DNA of 64,000 nucleotides from Cryptomeria japonica (taxonomy: Eukaryota; Streptophyta; Pinopsida; Cupressales; Cupressaceae), in assembly GCF_030272615.1 (NCBI RefSeq), contig NC_081413.1, positions 559,525,945 to 559,589,944 on the forward strand, given 5' to 3'. A program made the translations under genes and the position numbers. The notes beneath the pieces were generated by a model, which saw only the letters and a list, made by a program, of their open reading frames with translations, was not told where the DNA came from and did no database searches. Within the stretch, counting starts at the first letter, position 1. The number at the start of each line of letters is the position of its first letter. Shown piece after piece: positions 11,441-22,370 of this stretch.

Positions 11441-12200
11441 TTGCAAGGAACCAAACTGTCTGTGCATGATAGACTGAAATATCCAGCGAAGATAGATGAC
11501 ATGAAGAGTATACCTTATGCAAGTGCTATTGGCAGCTTGATGTATGCAATGGTTTGTACAAGGACAGACATTGCCCAACCAGTGGGAGTATTAAGCAGAT
11601 TTATGTCAAACCTAGGAAGACCGCATTGGGATGTTGTAAAGAGAGTTTTTAGATATCTGAAGGATACTTCAGAATTTGCATTATGTTATCATGGTAATCT
11701 GAATGATTCAAAGAGAACTCTCAGCATTTGTGGTTATGCAGATTTTGATTGGGCAGGGAACATTGACAACAGAAGATCCACCAATGGATACGTTTTTTGT
11801 TCTGAATGGTGGAGCAATAAGTTGGATGAGAAAGCGATAGTCTGTAGTCACTTTGTCTACTACAGAGGTAGAGTACATGGCAGCCACACATGCTTGTAAA
11901 GAATTTGTTTGTCTCAGGTGTTTGAGTACAGATATTGGTTTTGATGCAGAGCAAGTTGAAGTGCGAAGTGACAGTCAAAGTGCTATATGTTTAGCGAATA
12001 ATCCTACCTACCATGTTAGGTCTAAACATATAGATGTGCAATTCCATTTTGTGTGTGACATGGTAGAAGATGGAAAGGTTAATCTGAACAAGGTAAACAC
12101 TCAGGAAAATGTTATGGATGCATTAACAAAACTGGTGAGCACTCACAAGTTCAGGTGGTGTTCTAACTTGATGGGTCTCAAAACCCATCCCTCTCTATAA
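11441..12200 (+). pseudogene. E2 RNase H remnant
   Basis: Degrades RNA in the RNA/DNA hybrid during cDNA synthesis. Reads the connection segment (PYASAIGSLMYAMVCTRTDI, RPHWDVVKRVFRYLKDTSE), then GYADFDWAGNIDNRRSTNGY with the first Asp. After a frameshift near 11840 comes STTEVEYMAATHACKE (catalytic Glu) and RSDSQSAICLANNP (Asp), ending with a typical copia C-terminus (KHIDVQFHFV, DALTKLVSTHKF). Ends about 50 bp before the 3' LTR, as expected. Confidence 0.87.
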
Positions 12201-12240
12201 TGTTTGGAAAGTGACCAAGCAGTCCAGTGAATTCCTCGTC

Positions 12241-12251
12241 AAGTGGGAGTT
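12241..12251 (+). other. E2 polypurine tract
   Basis: AAGTGGGAGTT directly abuts the TGTTAG start of the 3' LTR at 12252. This is the position and base composition expected for the plus-strand primer. Confidence 0.75.
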
Positions 12252-12957
12252 TGTTAGAATTATGCCTCTAATTCACTTGACCTTTGTTCATACTGATCGA
12301 GTTAACTCTGGCCGATGAAACAGTGTGAAGAAAATCTGTGAACTCTATCGGTATATCCTTTGTCGATGAACTTGACATATCGGAGCTCAAAGTAGCGGGT
12401 TTGAAGTCGTCCCGATGACCCAACGAAGTCATCTTCGGTCATCGGGGTAGCATCGGTTATCGGATGGACAAAAGGATAAAAGACTTGTAGTTTAGATCCT
12501 AATCCAATGGCCATCGCTTTACTGCTATGGAAAGATGCACGTATGTTATTTCCTATGACTTGGCGACCATGGTGGGGCTTGGCATAAGTGAGCGATCCAA
12601 GCGAGATAAGGGTTGTGCAGATCGGAGATGATCAAACGGCGATCAAGGTTGATCTAATGGTGGTTGTTATGTCATGATGGGAAACTGCTTGTTAGTATAT
12701 TCCTCGCGACATGGCGACCAAGTGGTGGGACCCGGCAGCAGAGCAGTTAAGGCGAATTAAAGGCCAAGTAGATTGAAATGATTAGACGATGATCACAGAA
12801 GATCCGATGATGGTCGCTAGGTTGCGATGGGAAATTGCTCGTGAGACTTTCCATCGTGACCTAGCGACAAAGAAGAATTTTGGGCGGATAGTGAGGTTGT
12901 GCTAAGATGTCAGAGCAGGGATCTGGAACCAATTAGGGGGTGCCACGTGGTGGAGCG
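12252..12957 (+). repeat. E2 3' LTR, first part
   Basis: Starts TGTTAGAATTATGCC and aligns with 6834 onward. It stops at 12957, where E3 is inserted after the 5-mer gagcg (12953-12957). It resumes at 20475. Confidence 0.9.
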
Positions 12958-14561
12958 TGATAACTCAATGATGAACGAATAGTACCAAACTGGTACTGAG
13001 CGGGGGGGGTGAATCAGTACAAACAAAAATACAGTCTAAAACTGGTTTGACAGCAAATACTCCAAGTGACTGGCAACCAGTAATACTGGTTGAAACAGAG
13101 TGCAACCGGTAAGACCCAGAACAAGTAAAACAATCATAAACCGGTCACTCACTAAGCTTTCCTCTTAGCTCAATACTATAGTACCATTACACCCTCATGC
13201 ATGAACAGGTAAACTATCATTTGATCTTCACAACAGTTAGTTCAGTATGTTTTATAGACAAACATAAAACACAGAACCATCATATGCTCAACAGGAAATA
13301 ACAAAGCATCACAAGACAAGAGCATCACACATGACACACATATTTTTCACGTGGAAACCCAACTGGGAAAAACCACAGTGGGGATGAATACCCACAAGCT
13401 GCTTTTTGAACTCTTTAGAAGTCCGCTCTGTTAGGAGCCTTGTCCGGTTAAAGACATTACAATAGGTTCTGCTAGGAACCGATCCTGTTAGGGATCACTC
13501 AGTTAAGGGATGGCTACAATACCTGGTTAAGGGTTAAACTCGGTTAGGGTTACCTTGTTAGAGGATTTCAAGAACTCAATAGCTAAAGGATTTCCAGAGC
13601 TCTATAGCTTCCCAGAACTCATTAACTTCGAGTTACCCTGTTAAGGGATCTGAATCAAGCCGGTTAAAGCTACCCTATTAAGGGATTTGTATCAAGCCAA
13701 TTAAGGCTACCCTGTTAAGGGATTTCACAACTGTTGAAGTGGTTAAAGATCAACAAGAATTACAATGATCTGGTAACAACACTCAATGCTAAAGCAGATC
13801 CGTTTTGGCTCCTCTTCACCTTTTGCACATTCACTTTGCAGGTATCTCTTCTCTCCTTTGGTCTGGCAAGAATCACGTATCACTTCCCTTGGATACACAC
13901 ACACAACTTTTGCCAACAACCTTAGAAAGAAACACAACATTGACCTTATAGGAAACATACAGGTCGGTAGCAAAAACCCTAAACCCTAAACCTGTTAGGT
14001 TAAGCAATTCAAGCAGTTCGATCCTGACTGTTGAATCATACTGCATTAAATGCAACAATCTTGAATCGATCTCAATACCTTCTACATCATCCATTATCCA
14101 CCAATTTCATGGCGGCTGATAACCCATCACACGTTATCACCGTTTGACAGACTTCGCTCATTCCCGAGGTAGATAGGAATAGTCTTCTTCATGCAAGATC
14201 CTTCACGCGCACAAGGCTTACGTGGCAACACGATCTGTTCTTCATTATACTGCTAACTCATCACACAGAGAGAACCGATTGAGTCACACAGGCTTGAGGT
14301 ACTCCAACCGGAAATCCTGAAGTGGAAGCTACCTACCAACCGGTAGTCATACAATGCTTCCATGTGTCAGTTCCCATAACTGCATGCGAGTTCACCTTGA
14401 GAAAATATACCGCTTCACTTTGGCATATATATCGATTCACACATATGCCGGTTCTCTCTTCTCACATATCACATATGCCGGTTCACTTCATATCACATAT
14501 TGACATCAATGACAACATACAATATCATTATGTCCTTATACCGGATCCCATAATGCCAACA
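12958..14561 (-). repeat. E3 3' LTR (1,604 bp)
   Basis: On the plus strand it runs from TGATAACTCAATG to AATGCCAACA. It holds a G-rich box near the U5 end (12995-13016), a GTTAAGGGAT repeat zone (13425-13735), several ACCGGT-type palindromes and a short telomere-like run (13972-13992). It matches 18870-20474 almost base for base. Confidence 0.93.
13634..13735. repeat. 37-bp tandem repeat in E3 LTR
   Basis: The phrase TACCCTGTTAAGGGAT recurs at 13634, 13671 and 13708, a period of exactly 37 bp, with looser copies of GTTAGGGAT/GGTTAAGGG reaching back to 13425. The same array is in the other LTR at about 19540-19640, and a looser version is in E8's LTR (54290-54470). Confidence 0.75.
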
Positions 14562-14807
14562 ATGTCCCCCTTTGGTATTGATGGAAATATACAAAGATAT
14601 ATCTCCGCTTCACATCTTCTCCCCCATTTTCTGCAGATATCTTTTCTGCTTCACTCCTTCTCCCCCTTTGACAACAATGCCAAAGTGGAGGCACAAGCAT
14701 CCCTGTTCCATTATGTTGCTCCCCCTGAGGAGTAGCATCCTTCAACACATCAATCAACAAAAAAAAAATTGACTTTACAATACCTAACTAATGTGGAGAA
14801 AATACTT
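14562..14807 (-). other. E3 polypurine tract and internal PPT-like copies
   Basis: Adjacent to the 3' LTR the minus strand reads CCAAAGGGGGACAT (14562-14575), the functional-position tract. Related A/G boxes lie near 14617, 14658 and 14716 (AGGGGGAGAA, AAAGGGGGAGAA, AGGGGGAGCAA in minus-strand sense). Multiple PPT copies before the 3' LTR are described for Sireviruses. The rest of this stretch is non-coding, and I see no envelope-like ORF. Confidence 0.7.
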
Positions 14808-15371
14808 TTAGTTCACCTCTTGAAGGGGCAATACCCCCAATTCACCTCTTAAATGCACAAATGTAGTCTTTGGAAGAGGCTTGGTGAATATGTCTGCTAA
14901 CTGCTCCTTACTGGAAACATGTTCTAGTGCAATCTCTTTATTCTGAACCTTTTCCCTCAAGAAATGATACTTAAGCTCAAAATGCTTGGTTCTAGAATGT
15001 AAAACCGGATTCTTTGAAATGTTGATAGCACTTGTGTTATCACAGAATATCCTTACCGGTTCAGAGATAGGGATTTTGAAGCCATTTAAAACATGCTTCA
15101 TCTAGATTGTCTGAGTGCAGTTCATGAAAGCTGCAACATACTCCACTTCCGATGTAGATTGAGAGATACAACTCTGCTTTTTACTCATCCATGAGACCAA
15201 ATTACCACTGAGAAAGAAAGCACCACCAATTGTGCTTTTCCGATCATCCACATTACCTTCCCAATCAGCATCTGTGAACACTTTCAGATTGAAATCATTG
15301 TTGTATGGGTACCACAATCCATAGTCAACTGTTCCCTTCAAATACCTAAGAATCCGCTTGACTGCAATCAA
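14808..15371 (-). pseudogene. E3 RNase H
   Basis: The minus strand at 15102-15371 reads RILRYLKGTVDYGLWYP, then FTDADWEGNVDDRKSTIGG with the first Asp, SWMSKKQSCISQSTSEVEY with the Glu, and stops at 15102. The same frame goes on at 14808-15101 with PVRIFCDNTSAINISKNP (catalytic Asp) and a final KHFELKYHFL, DIFTKPLPK segment, ending close to the PPT as expected. A single in-frame stop (15102-15104) separates the two halves. Confidence 0.87.
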
Positions 15372-15473
15372 GTGGGATTCTCTTGGACTTTTCTAGAACC
15401 TTGCAGTAATGCCAATTGCATGTGCAATATTTGGTCTGTTGTGCACTACATAATGCAACTTACCAATCATTGA

Positions 15474-16247
15474 TCAGTATTCCTTCTCATTAACCAGTGC
15501 AGAATCATCCTCTTTTGTCAATTTGCAACTGGTCACCATCGGTGTACCAACCGGTTTGCTATCTTCCATGCCAAAAGTCTTCAACACATCTTTGACATAT
15601 TTGGACTGAGTGATGAAGATTCCATCTTTCATCTGCTGGATCTGTAGTCCAATGAAGAACTTAATCTCCCCTATGAGTAACATCTCGAACTCTTTCTTCA
15701 TCTCATCAGCAAACTCATGACTCATCTTGTCATCTCCACCAAAGATAATGTCATCAACAAAAACCTCACAGATCAGGATCTGATCTCCTTCAGACTTCAA
15801 GTAGATATTGCTATCTTCACTTGTTCTCTCAAATCCAATCTTCACAAGATGGGAATGTAGGCGCTCATACCATGCCCTAAGTGCTTGCTTTAGACCATAT
15901 AATGCTTTATGTATCCTACATACCATGTCACTGTCTTCAAATAGGGCAAACCAATCTAGTTGCTCAATATACACCTCCTCTTCAAGTACACCATTTAGGA
16001 ATGCAGATTTTACATCCATTTGATATACTTTGAACCTTTTAAAAGCTGCATATGCAAGAAACATACGAACTCCTTCCAATCTGGCTACAGGAGCAAAGGT
16101 TTCTCCATAGTCTTCTCCTTCTTCTTGAGCATATCCTTTGCACACCAATCTGGCTTTATTCCTAATCACTGTGCCATCCTCATTCAGCTTGTTTTTGAAC
16201 ACCCATTTGGTGCCAATGACATTTTTATGCTCTGGTCTAGGTACCAA
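15474..16247 (-). pseudogene. E3 reverse transcriptase
   Basis: A 257-codon open stretch covers most of a copia [77 protein letters not shown] and the catalytic [14 protein letters not shown] near 15760. The usual Y of YVDD is F here, with both Asp kept. Another conserved block, [18 protein letters not shown], follows. It is in the same frame as gag and RNase H, but separated from integrase by a frameshift near 16300-16416 and from RNase H by a stop at 15471. Confidence 0.88.
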
Positions 16248-16417
16248 GGACCATGTACCATTTTTCTATATCTGGTCAAGTTCCTCTTCCATTTCCTTGA
16301 TCAGTCTTCATCTTTATGAGTCTCTTTGAATGATTTAGGCTCAAATTCAGAGATCATACATGAGTTTTCTATGATCTTTCTTCTTATAAGAATTCTTGCA
16401 TCCTTATCTCCTATGAT

Positions 16418-17501
16418 CTATTTAGGATCATGATTCAGCTTGACATACCGAGGAATGGTCTTGACAGGTTCTTCTTGCTTTTCCTCTTCATCCTCATCTT
16501 CATCAGTATCAGCATTCGCCGGTTCAGGAACACTGTTACTGGTACTCGGTTGACTGACAACCAGTTCCCAGAAGGTTGCAACTGGTTCATTTACAGCTTG
16601 CTCACTACTGGTTTCCTCAGTTTTCCCAGAAGATTCATCAACTCTTACATTGATACTTTCCATAATTCTCTGAGTCCTATTGTTGTAACACTTGAAAGCT
16701 TTACTCTTGGTGGAATATCCTAAGAATATTCCCTCATCACATTTTGCATCAAATTTTCTCTGGTGTTCACTCCTCTTGATGTAGCATTTGCTACCAAACA
16801 CTCTAAAGTAGCTAACCACAGGTGTCTTACCGGTCCAGTACTCATAAGGAGTTTTATCCTTACCTTTCTTGATGAGTACCCGGTTCATTGTGTAGACTGC
16901 AGTGCTCACCGCTTCTCTCCAAAAGGTGTGAGCTACCTTTCCTTGAATCAACATGGTTATAGCTGCTTCAACCACAGTTCGGTTATCCCTCTCTGCTAGG
17001 CCATTCTGCTGTGGAGTCTGGGGGCCAGACAGTTGCCTCTTGATGCCAAATTCTTCACAATACTTGTTGAATTCACCGGAAGTGAATTCCCCTCCTTGAT
17101 CAGTTCTGAGACACTTGATCCTTTTGTCACTTTCCTTCTCCACTAATGCTCTGAAAGCTTTGAATTTCAAAAAGGCTTTAGACTTGTCTTTCAATAATGT
17201 GACCCACATCATTCTTGAGCAGTCATCAGTGAGAATCATGAAGTACCTATCACCCTTTAAAGGTTGAGGAAGACATTTTTCCCAATTGACACTCTCTGCA
17301 TAAGGTATTATCCGGTTTGCTTAGCACCGGCAACCCTCTAACTGCCTTGATCTTACTAGCCTTCACAATGTTATCAAAGTTTACATGGTAGAGTCTCCTA
17401 TGCCATATCCAGCTATCATCAAGCTTAGCCATAAGACATGTACTTATATTTGCATTCAGATGAAATAGGTTACCTTTGGTCTGCATGTCGGTGGCCACCA
17501 A
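16418..17501 (-). pseudogene. E3 integrase
   Basis: The block at 17250-17501 reads the zinc domain: WIWHRRLYHVNFDNIVKASK, then LCRECQLGK. After a frameshift near 17242 the block at 16418-17239 reads the core: MILTDDCSRMMWVTLLKDK, IKCLRTDQGGEFTSGEFNKY, PQQNGLAERDNRTVVEAA (Asp and Glu present), a KTPYEYWTGKTPV and RVFGSKCYIKR segment, and an acidic C-terminal linker (DEDEDEEEKQEE). The break between zinc finger and core is a single indel, so damage is light. Confidence 0.88.
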
Positions 17502-17609
17502 TTCACCATCTTTTCCTTTGATTCTGCAAACTCCATTATTGAATTCCAGAGTGAAACCACTGTCATTTAGCTGGGCAACACTTAGAAGGTTGTGTCTAAG
17601 ACCATCAAC

Positions 17610-18800
17610 CTAGTACACATTGTCAGCACTGCTCTTTCCATTCAGAGAGATGGACCCTCTACCTTTGACCATGCATGGTGCATCATTGCCAAAGCGAAAC
17701 ACACCACCATCATACTCCTCCAAAGATAGAAACTTGCTTCGGTCACCTGTCATATGGTGAGAATAGCCACTGTCAATGATCCACTCATTGGAATTATCAA
17801 ACTGGGAGACAAGAGCCTTCTTGTCTGCTACATCTTCCTTTACAGCAACAAACACAATGTCTTCATTCTCTTCATCTTCTAATTCCTCATCTGTGACACC
17901 TTTATCAACTGCTACAAAACAGTTTCTCCAGGTTCCTCCTTTGAATTTCTTGAACCTTTCTAGTTTGTCCTTGTTATCGCCATTAGGACAGTTTATAGCA
18001 ATATGTCCTATTCGGTTGCAAGAAAAGCATTTCAAGGGTAGCTTACCTTTGTATTTACCGGTTCCTTTAGGAAGCTTCCTGGCAAGGAGAGCTTCAAATG
18101 CCATCAGAATCTCCTCATCATTCATTTCTCTGCCCTGACTAGGTTCGCCACTAGTGCTAGCTTCTTTTCCTTTTCTGGATGGTAAAGCAGAGGCTTTGAA
18201 TGTTGATTCAGTCTTTTGAACACTGCCATCAAAACTATTTAGCTCATAGGCTGTCATCTTGGCTATGATGGAGTCCAAGGATACCTTAGTCTTGTCTATT
18301 GATCTCAGCTCCTGAATAGCAGCAACCCTTATTGCATAGACCGGAAACAGGGATCTCAGGACTTTGCTTACCACAGTGGAATCTTTTATTTTACCACCTA
18401 CACTCTTGATTTCTCCAACAACTGTTTTGATTCTTATTCCATACTGCTGAATGGTCTCACTTTCAACCATCTGCATATCTTCAAACTTCCCTCTCGGGCT
18501 TTCTTTCTTAGCCTATTTTACATGTTCATCACCACCATAGATATTTTCAAGAGCATCCCATACCTCTTTGGGATTTACCTTGTCTTGAACATCAATAAAC
18601 TCTATGTCAGAAACACTACTGATAAGGGCTTCCATGACTTGCCCATTTTGGTCATCGGTGAGAGTACCAGTAGGGGCAACATAGACATTCTCAACATAAC
18701 TCCAGTGTTGAGCACCCATGCTTGTGATGAATATCTTCATTCTATCTTTCCATATACCGAAATTTTCCTTGTTAAATTTTGGACCTTCCCTCTTCATCAT
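17610..18800 (-). pseudogene. E3 gag and protease
   Basis: Start at 18800 reads MMKREGPKFNKENFGIWKDR, the usual copia gag opening; a stop at 18513 splits it from the remaining 288 codons in the same frame. These hold the gag body (LRSLFPVYAIRVAAIQELRS), a zinc knuckle CFSCNRIGHIAINC (about residue 148 of the second part), an acidic stretch, and the protease loop WIIDSGYSHHMTGD near the end. The Sirevirus form is usually DSGCS; here Cys is Tyr, but DSG is kept. A stop at 17607 ends it before the integrase. Confidence 0.87.
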
Positions 18801-18855
18801 TTGACTAGGATCTTTACTTCAAGCGGTTAAGCTTACAACATAGAGGACCTAGAGT

Positions 18856-18867
18856 GCTCTGATACCA
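18856..18867 (-). other. E3 primer binding site
   Basis: The minus strand reads TGGTATCAGAGC, a perfect match to the plant initiator tRNA-Met type, two bases from the 5' LTR edge at 18870. It fixes the minus orientation. Confidence 0.9.
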
Positions 18868-18869
18868 AT

Positions 18870-20474
18870 TGATAACTCAATGATGAACGAATAGTACCAA
18901 ACCGATACTAAGAGGGGGGGGGTGAATCAGTACAAACAAAAATACAGTCTAAAACCGGTTTGACAGCAAATACTCCAAGTGACTGGCAACCAGTAATACT
19001 GGTTGAAACAGAGTGCAACCGGTAAGACCCAGAACAAGTAAAACAATCATAAATCGGTCACTCACTAAGCTTTCCTCTTAGCTCAATACTATAGTACCAT
19101 TACACCCTCATGCATGAACAGGTAAACTATCATCTGATCTTCACAATAATTAGTTCAGTATGTTTTATAGACAGACATAAAACACAAAACCATCATATGC
19201 TCAACAGGAAATAACAAAGCATCACAAGACAAGAGCATCACACATGACACACATATTTTTCACGTGGAAACCGAACTGGGAAAAACCACGGTGGGGATGA
19301 ATACCCACAAGCTTCTTTTTGAACTCTTTAGAAGTCCGCTCTGTTAGGAGCCTTGTCCGGTTAAAGACATTACAATAGGTTCTACTAGGAACCGATCCTG
19401 TTAGGGATCACTCGGTTAAGGGATGGCTATAATACCCGGTTAAGGGTTAAAATCGGTTAGGGTTACCTTGTTAGAGGATTTCAAGAACTCAATAGCTAAA
19501 GGATCTCCAAAGCTCTATAGCTTCCCAGAACTCATTAACTTCGAGTTACCCTATTAAGGGATTTGAATTAAGCCGGTTAAAGCTACCCTGTTAAGGGATT
19601 TGTATCAAGCCAGTTAAGGCTACCCTGTTAAGGGATTTCACAATTGTTGAAGTGGTTAAAGATCAACAGGAATTAAAATGATTTGGTAATAGCACTCAAT
19701 GCTAAAGCAGATCCGTTTTGGCTCCTCTTCACCTTTTGCACATTCACTTTGTAGGTATCTCTTCTCTCCTTTGGTCTAGCAAGAATCACGTATCACTTCC
19801 CTTGGATACACACACACAACTTTTGTGAACAACCTTAGAAAGAAACACAACATTGACCTTATAGGAAACATATAGGTCGGTAGCAAAAACCCTAAACCCT
19901 AAACCTGTTAGGTTAAGCAATTCAAGCGGTTTGATCCTGACTATTAAATCATACTGCATTAAATGCAACAATCTTGAATCGATCTCAAGACCTTCTCCAT
20001 CATCCATTATCCACCGATTTCATGGCGGCTGATAACCCATCACGCGTTATCACCATTTGACAGACTTCGCTCATTCCCGAGGTAGATAGGAATAGTCTTC
20101 TTCATGCAAGATCCTTCACGTGCACAGGGCTTACGTGGCAACACGATCTGTTCTCCATTATACTGCTAACTCATCACACAAAGAGCACCGATTGAGTCAC
20201 AAAGGCTTGAGGTACTCCAACCGGAAATCCTGAAGTGGAAGCTACCTACCAACCGGTAGTCATACAATGCTTCCATGTGCTGGTTCCCATAACTACATGT
20301 CGATTCACCTTGAGCAAATATACCGCTTCACTTTGGCATATATACCGGTTCACACATATGTCGGTTCTCTCTTCTCACATATCACATATGTCGGTTCACT
20401 TCATATCACATATTGACATCAATGACAACATACAATATCATTATGTCCTTATATCGGTTCTCATAATGCCAACA
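18870..20474 (-). repeat. E3 5' LTR (1,605 bp)
   Basis: Plus-strand ends are TGATAACTCAATG and AATGCCAACA, matching the 3' LTR. The G-rich box is at 18908-18930 and the telomere-like run at 19885-19905. It abuts the resumed E2 LTR after the gagcg duplication. Confidence 0.93.
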
Positions 20475-20925
20475 GAGCGCAGAGAGAAAGATCAGACGTT
20501 TAGGATAGCTGATTGTTTGTCTTCCCGATACCTGATGGAGTCGACTTGTTTGAGCCGGGGTTTTTGAATACGAACCGGTTCGATTCCTTGATGCATGTGG
20601 GATAATTGTTTTCTCACGAATGCAGACCGACGCAGACAATTAGATGTCTAACTGATTGGTGCAAACTGACAGTTGAACGGTCGACGTGAAAATGTATATG
20701 AAGCCAAGAGAAGATTCGAACATGGTTTTTGTTCTGATTATAAACCGTATACTGTGGGGTGTAACCGAAGTGATCAGAGTGAAAATTTGTGTTGTGATAA
20801 AAGACTTTATTGTAAAGTTTCTCTGCTAATCTTAGTATTTTGTAAAGTTATAAAACACACTAGTCTTGTTTCCCCTGCAAATTGATATTAGGGAACTGTT
20901 TTTCCGCAGTGTGCTTTCCTTACAG
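20475..20925 (+). repeat. E2 3' LTR, second part
   Basis: After the repeated gagcg (20475-20479) the sequence continues the E2 LTR from the point corresponding to about 7540. It lacks 122 bp present at 7888-8009 of the 5' copy. It ends CCTTACA at 20925, then gagtc. Confidence 0.9.
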
Positions 20926-20930
20926 AGTCT

Positions 20931-21540
20931 AATGATTAATCCTTCAACAAAACATATCCAACTCTTGTCAGTATCCCCTAAGTAGCTTACTACAACAAGA
21001 GGAATACCAAGATAAGCTAAAAGAAGAAAGCCAATTTGAAATCGCAAAATATTAGCAATTCGTAATTGAATAGGCTCAAGAGTATTAAAAAAATAGATAG
21101 AAGATTTGTGCTCATTGACTTTTTGGCTTTGATGCTTCTAAATAAATATCCAAAGGTTGTTTAAATTCTCTACTTCTTGAATGCAAATTACATCCATCAA
21201 AGAAAATTTCATTAGCAAACTGCAATTGGGAATGATTTCTCAATCCATTACCCCAATGCCAGCCCTAAATCAAACCTTGGGAGACCCAAGACTTGATAAA
21301 TTTGTCGAAGCACTCAGCCATAATAATAAATAGAGAGGGAGATAAAGGATTGTCTTGGCAGAGATAAAGGTGGGTATTTTTTAATGATAAGTTGCCTTAT
21401 ATGACAATGGTTGTTGACCTAGTCTGTAGGTACACCATTTAATCATCTTGAAACCAAGGAAAATTTCAAATTCTTTTATCAACTAAAAAAATAGTAATTT
21501 ATTATCTATTCATATTTTTTTAATATTAAAAATTTAAGTG
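20931..21540 (-). mobile_element. LINE RT fragment, upstream half
   Basis: Minus strand. It reads LIKEFEIFLGFKMIKWC (about 21430-21490), then QDNPLSPSLFIIMAECFDKF (about 21300-21360; the family motif is RQGDPLSP), then FLLLAYLGIPLVVV (about 21000), all LINE RT palm motifs in the correct order. At the E2 junction the frame runs into HRWLS at 6828 once E2 and one copy of the duplication are left out, with one Trp codon changed to TAG. The upstream limit is unclear; coding similarity fades near 21540. Confidence 0.82.
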
Positions 21541-21858
21541 ATTTTGGAATGCACTTTAAACGCTTTTTTTCTTCAACATGTCAAGTTGTTTTCAAAATGG
21601 ACTAGATATATGCAAGTTGACTTAATACCATTTTTCAAATCATGTAAATATTAATGTAATAAGTTCATTTCCCACAATAGTAGTATGTCAAACTTGGACC
21701 TAATTATAATACCACTTATTACTTTTGTTGATCTTGCCAAATGTTTTAGATATAATCTTTTGTGATATGTTGATAGTTATAATATTGTTGCCACTGGTTT
21801 TTCTTACATGTTAGTTTTTTGACTAATTTGTGAGTCACTTTAGACAAATTGTTTTGAT
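21541..21858. other. AT-rich segment, nothing recognised
   Basis: Low-complexity AT-rich DNA between the LINE remnant and E4. No ORF, motif or repeat partner is seen. Confidence 0.6.
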
Positions 21859-22009
21859 CTTCCTGTTATCCTGTCATTCATCCCTCATAACAAGAGTAAG
21901 TCGACCTACAAAATTTTATTTGAGTCTTTATCTTGTTAAAAATTCATTGGTTCAATCCTTAATCCGCTTGTAAATCGTCTCTTAATCCGAAGTGCCAAGT
22001 TTCAATGGT

Positions 22010-22370
22010 CTGTTTGAACCTCATGAACCCCTTGAACCATTTTGAAAGGAGTTTGTAATGTTCATTTAGGTACCGCGGGTTATAAGTTGTGTCTAAAATG
22101 TTTCCAGACTAACCTTCACTCAAGTGTTTTGCAGCAGTTCTATTTCACGGTCGCGGATGATGTCTCATATCCTCGTTCTCCAGACTGTGAACCGTTTGAA
22201 CCTAGTTCAAACAGTTCAGTGATGTTCAACATGTTCGATAAAGTTCAAAAGGCCAGCGATAGTGAACAAAAGTTAATCTTTTCAAAGTAAAATTTCCTTG
22301 GCACAGCGTACGCTTTGAACTACCTGAACACTTATGAAGTCAGTTCAAATTGTTCATGCATGTTCAAATC
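22010..22370. promoter_or_regulatory. GTTCAA/TTGAAC motif cluster in E4 U3
   Basis: About ten occurrences of GTTCAA or its reverse complement TTGAAC fall in roughly 360 bp, several as closely spaced inverted or direct pairs (for example around 22200-22250 and 22340-22370). The cluster lies upstream of a TATAAGG box at 22622 and of the LTR ORF, and it is kept in the 3' LTR (32980-33340). Such clusters in a U3 often bind a transcription factor, but no factor is identified and a plain repeat expansion is possible. Confidence 0.5.

Larger units (their letters stand above)
12958..20474 (-). mobile_element. E3: Sirevirus-like Ty1/copia retrotransposon
   Basis: Complete 7,517-bp element nested in E2's 3' LTR. 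LTRs are 1,604 and 1,605 bp, and the target duplication gagcg is perfect (12953-12957 and 20475-20479). The minus strand reads primer site, gag, protease, integrase, RT and RNase H. Several copies of a polypurine-tract-like box sit before the 3' LTR, a feature reported for the Sirevirus lineage. LTRs differ by about 3% in the first few hundred bases, so it is younger than its host E2. Confidence 0.93.
6834..20925 (+). mobile_element. E2: Ty1/copia retrotransposon, interrupted by E3
   Basis: The element starts TGTTGGAATTATGCC at 6834 and ends CCTTACA at 20925. Order: 5' LTR, tRNA-Met primer site, gag, protease, integrase, RT, RNase H, polypurine tract, 3' LTR. Integrase before RT marks it as copia. 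Flanking 5-mers are gagta (6829-6833) and gagtc (20926-20930), a target duplication with one later change. Without E3 it is about 6.57 kb. LTRs differ at about 19 of the first ~225 bases (counted by eye), so it is an old copy with many stops and frameshifts. Confidence 0.92.

Noticed and set aside
13972-13992. A true telomere or ancient chromosome fusion site
   Set aside because: Only about two and a half units, repeated because it is part of the LTR.
14322-14735. 137-codon plus-strand ORF rich in His/Ile/Ser
   Set aside because: It crosses the E3 LTR boundary and low-complexity CATAT/CACAT text; no coding signal.
17776-18138. Plus-strand 120-codon ORF
   Set aside because: It is antisense to the zinc-knuckle and protease region of E3; a Ser-rich shadow of an acidic coding frame.
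18856-18867. tRNA-Met-like sequences as tRNA genes
   Set aside because: Only the 3' complementary 12-16 bases are present at LTR edges; these are primer binding sites.
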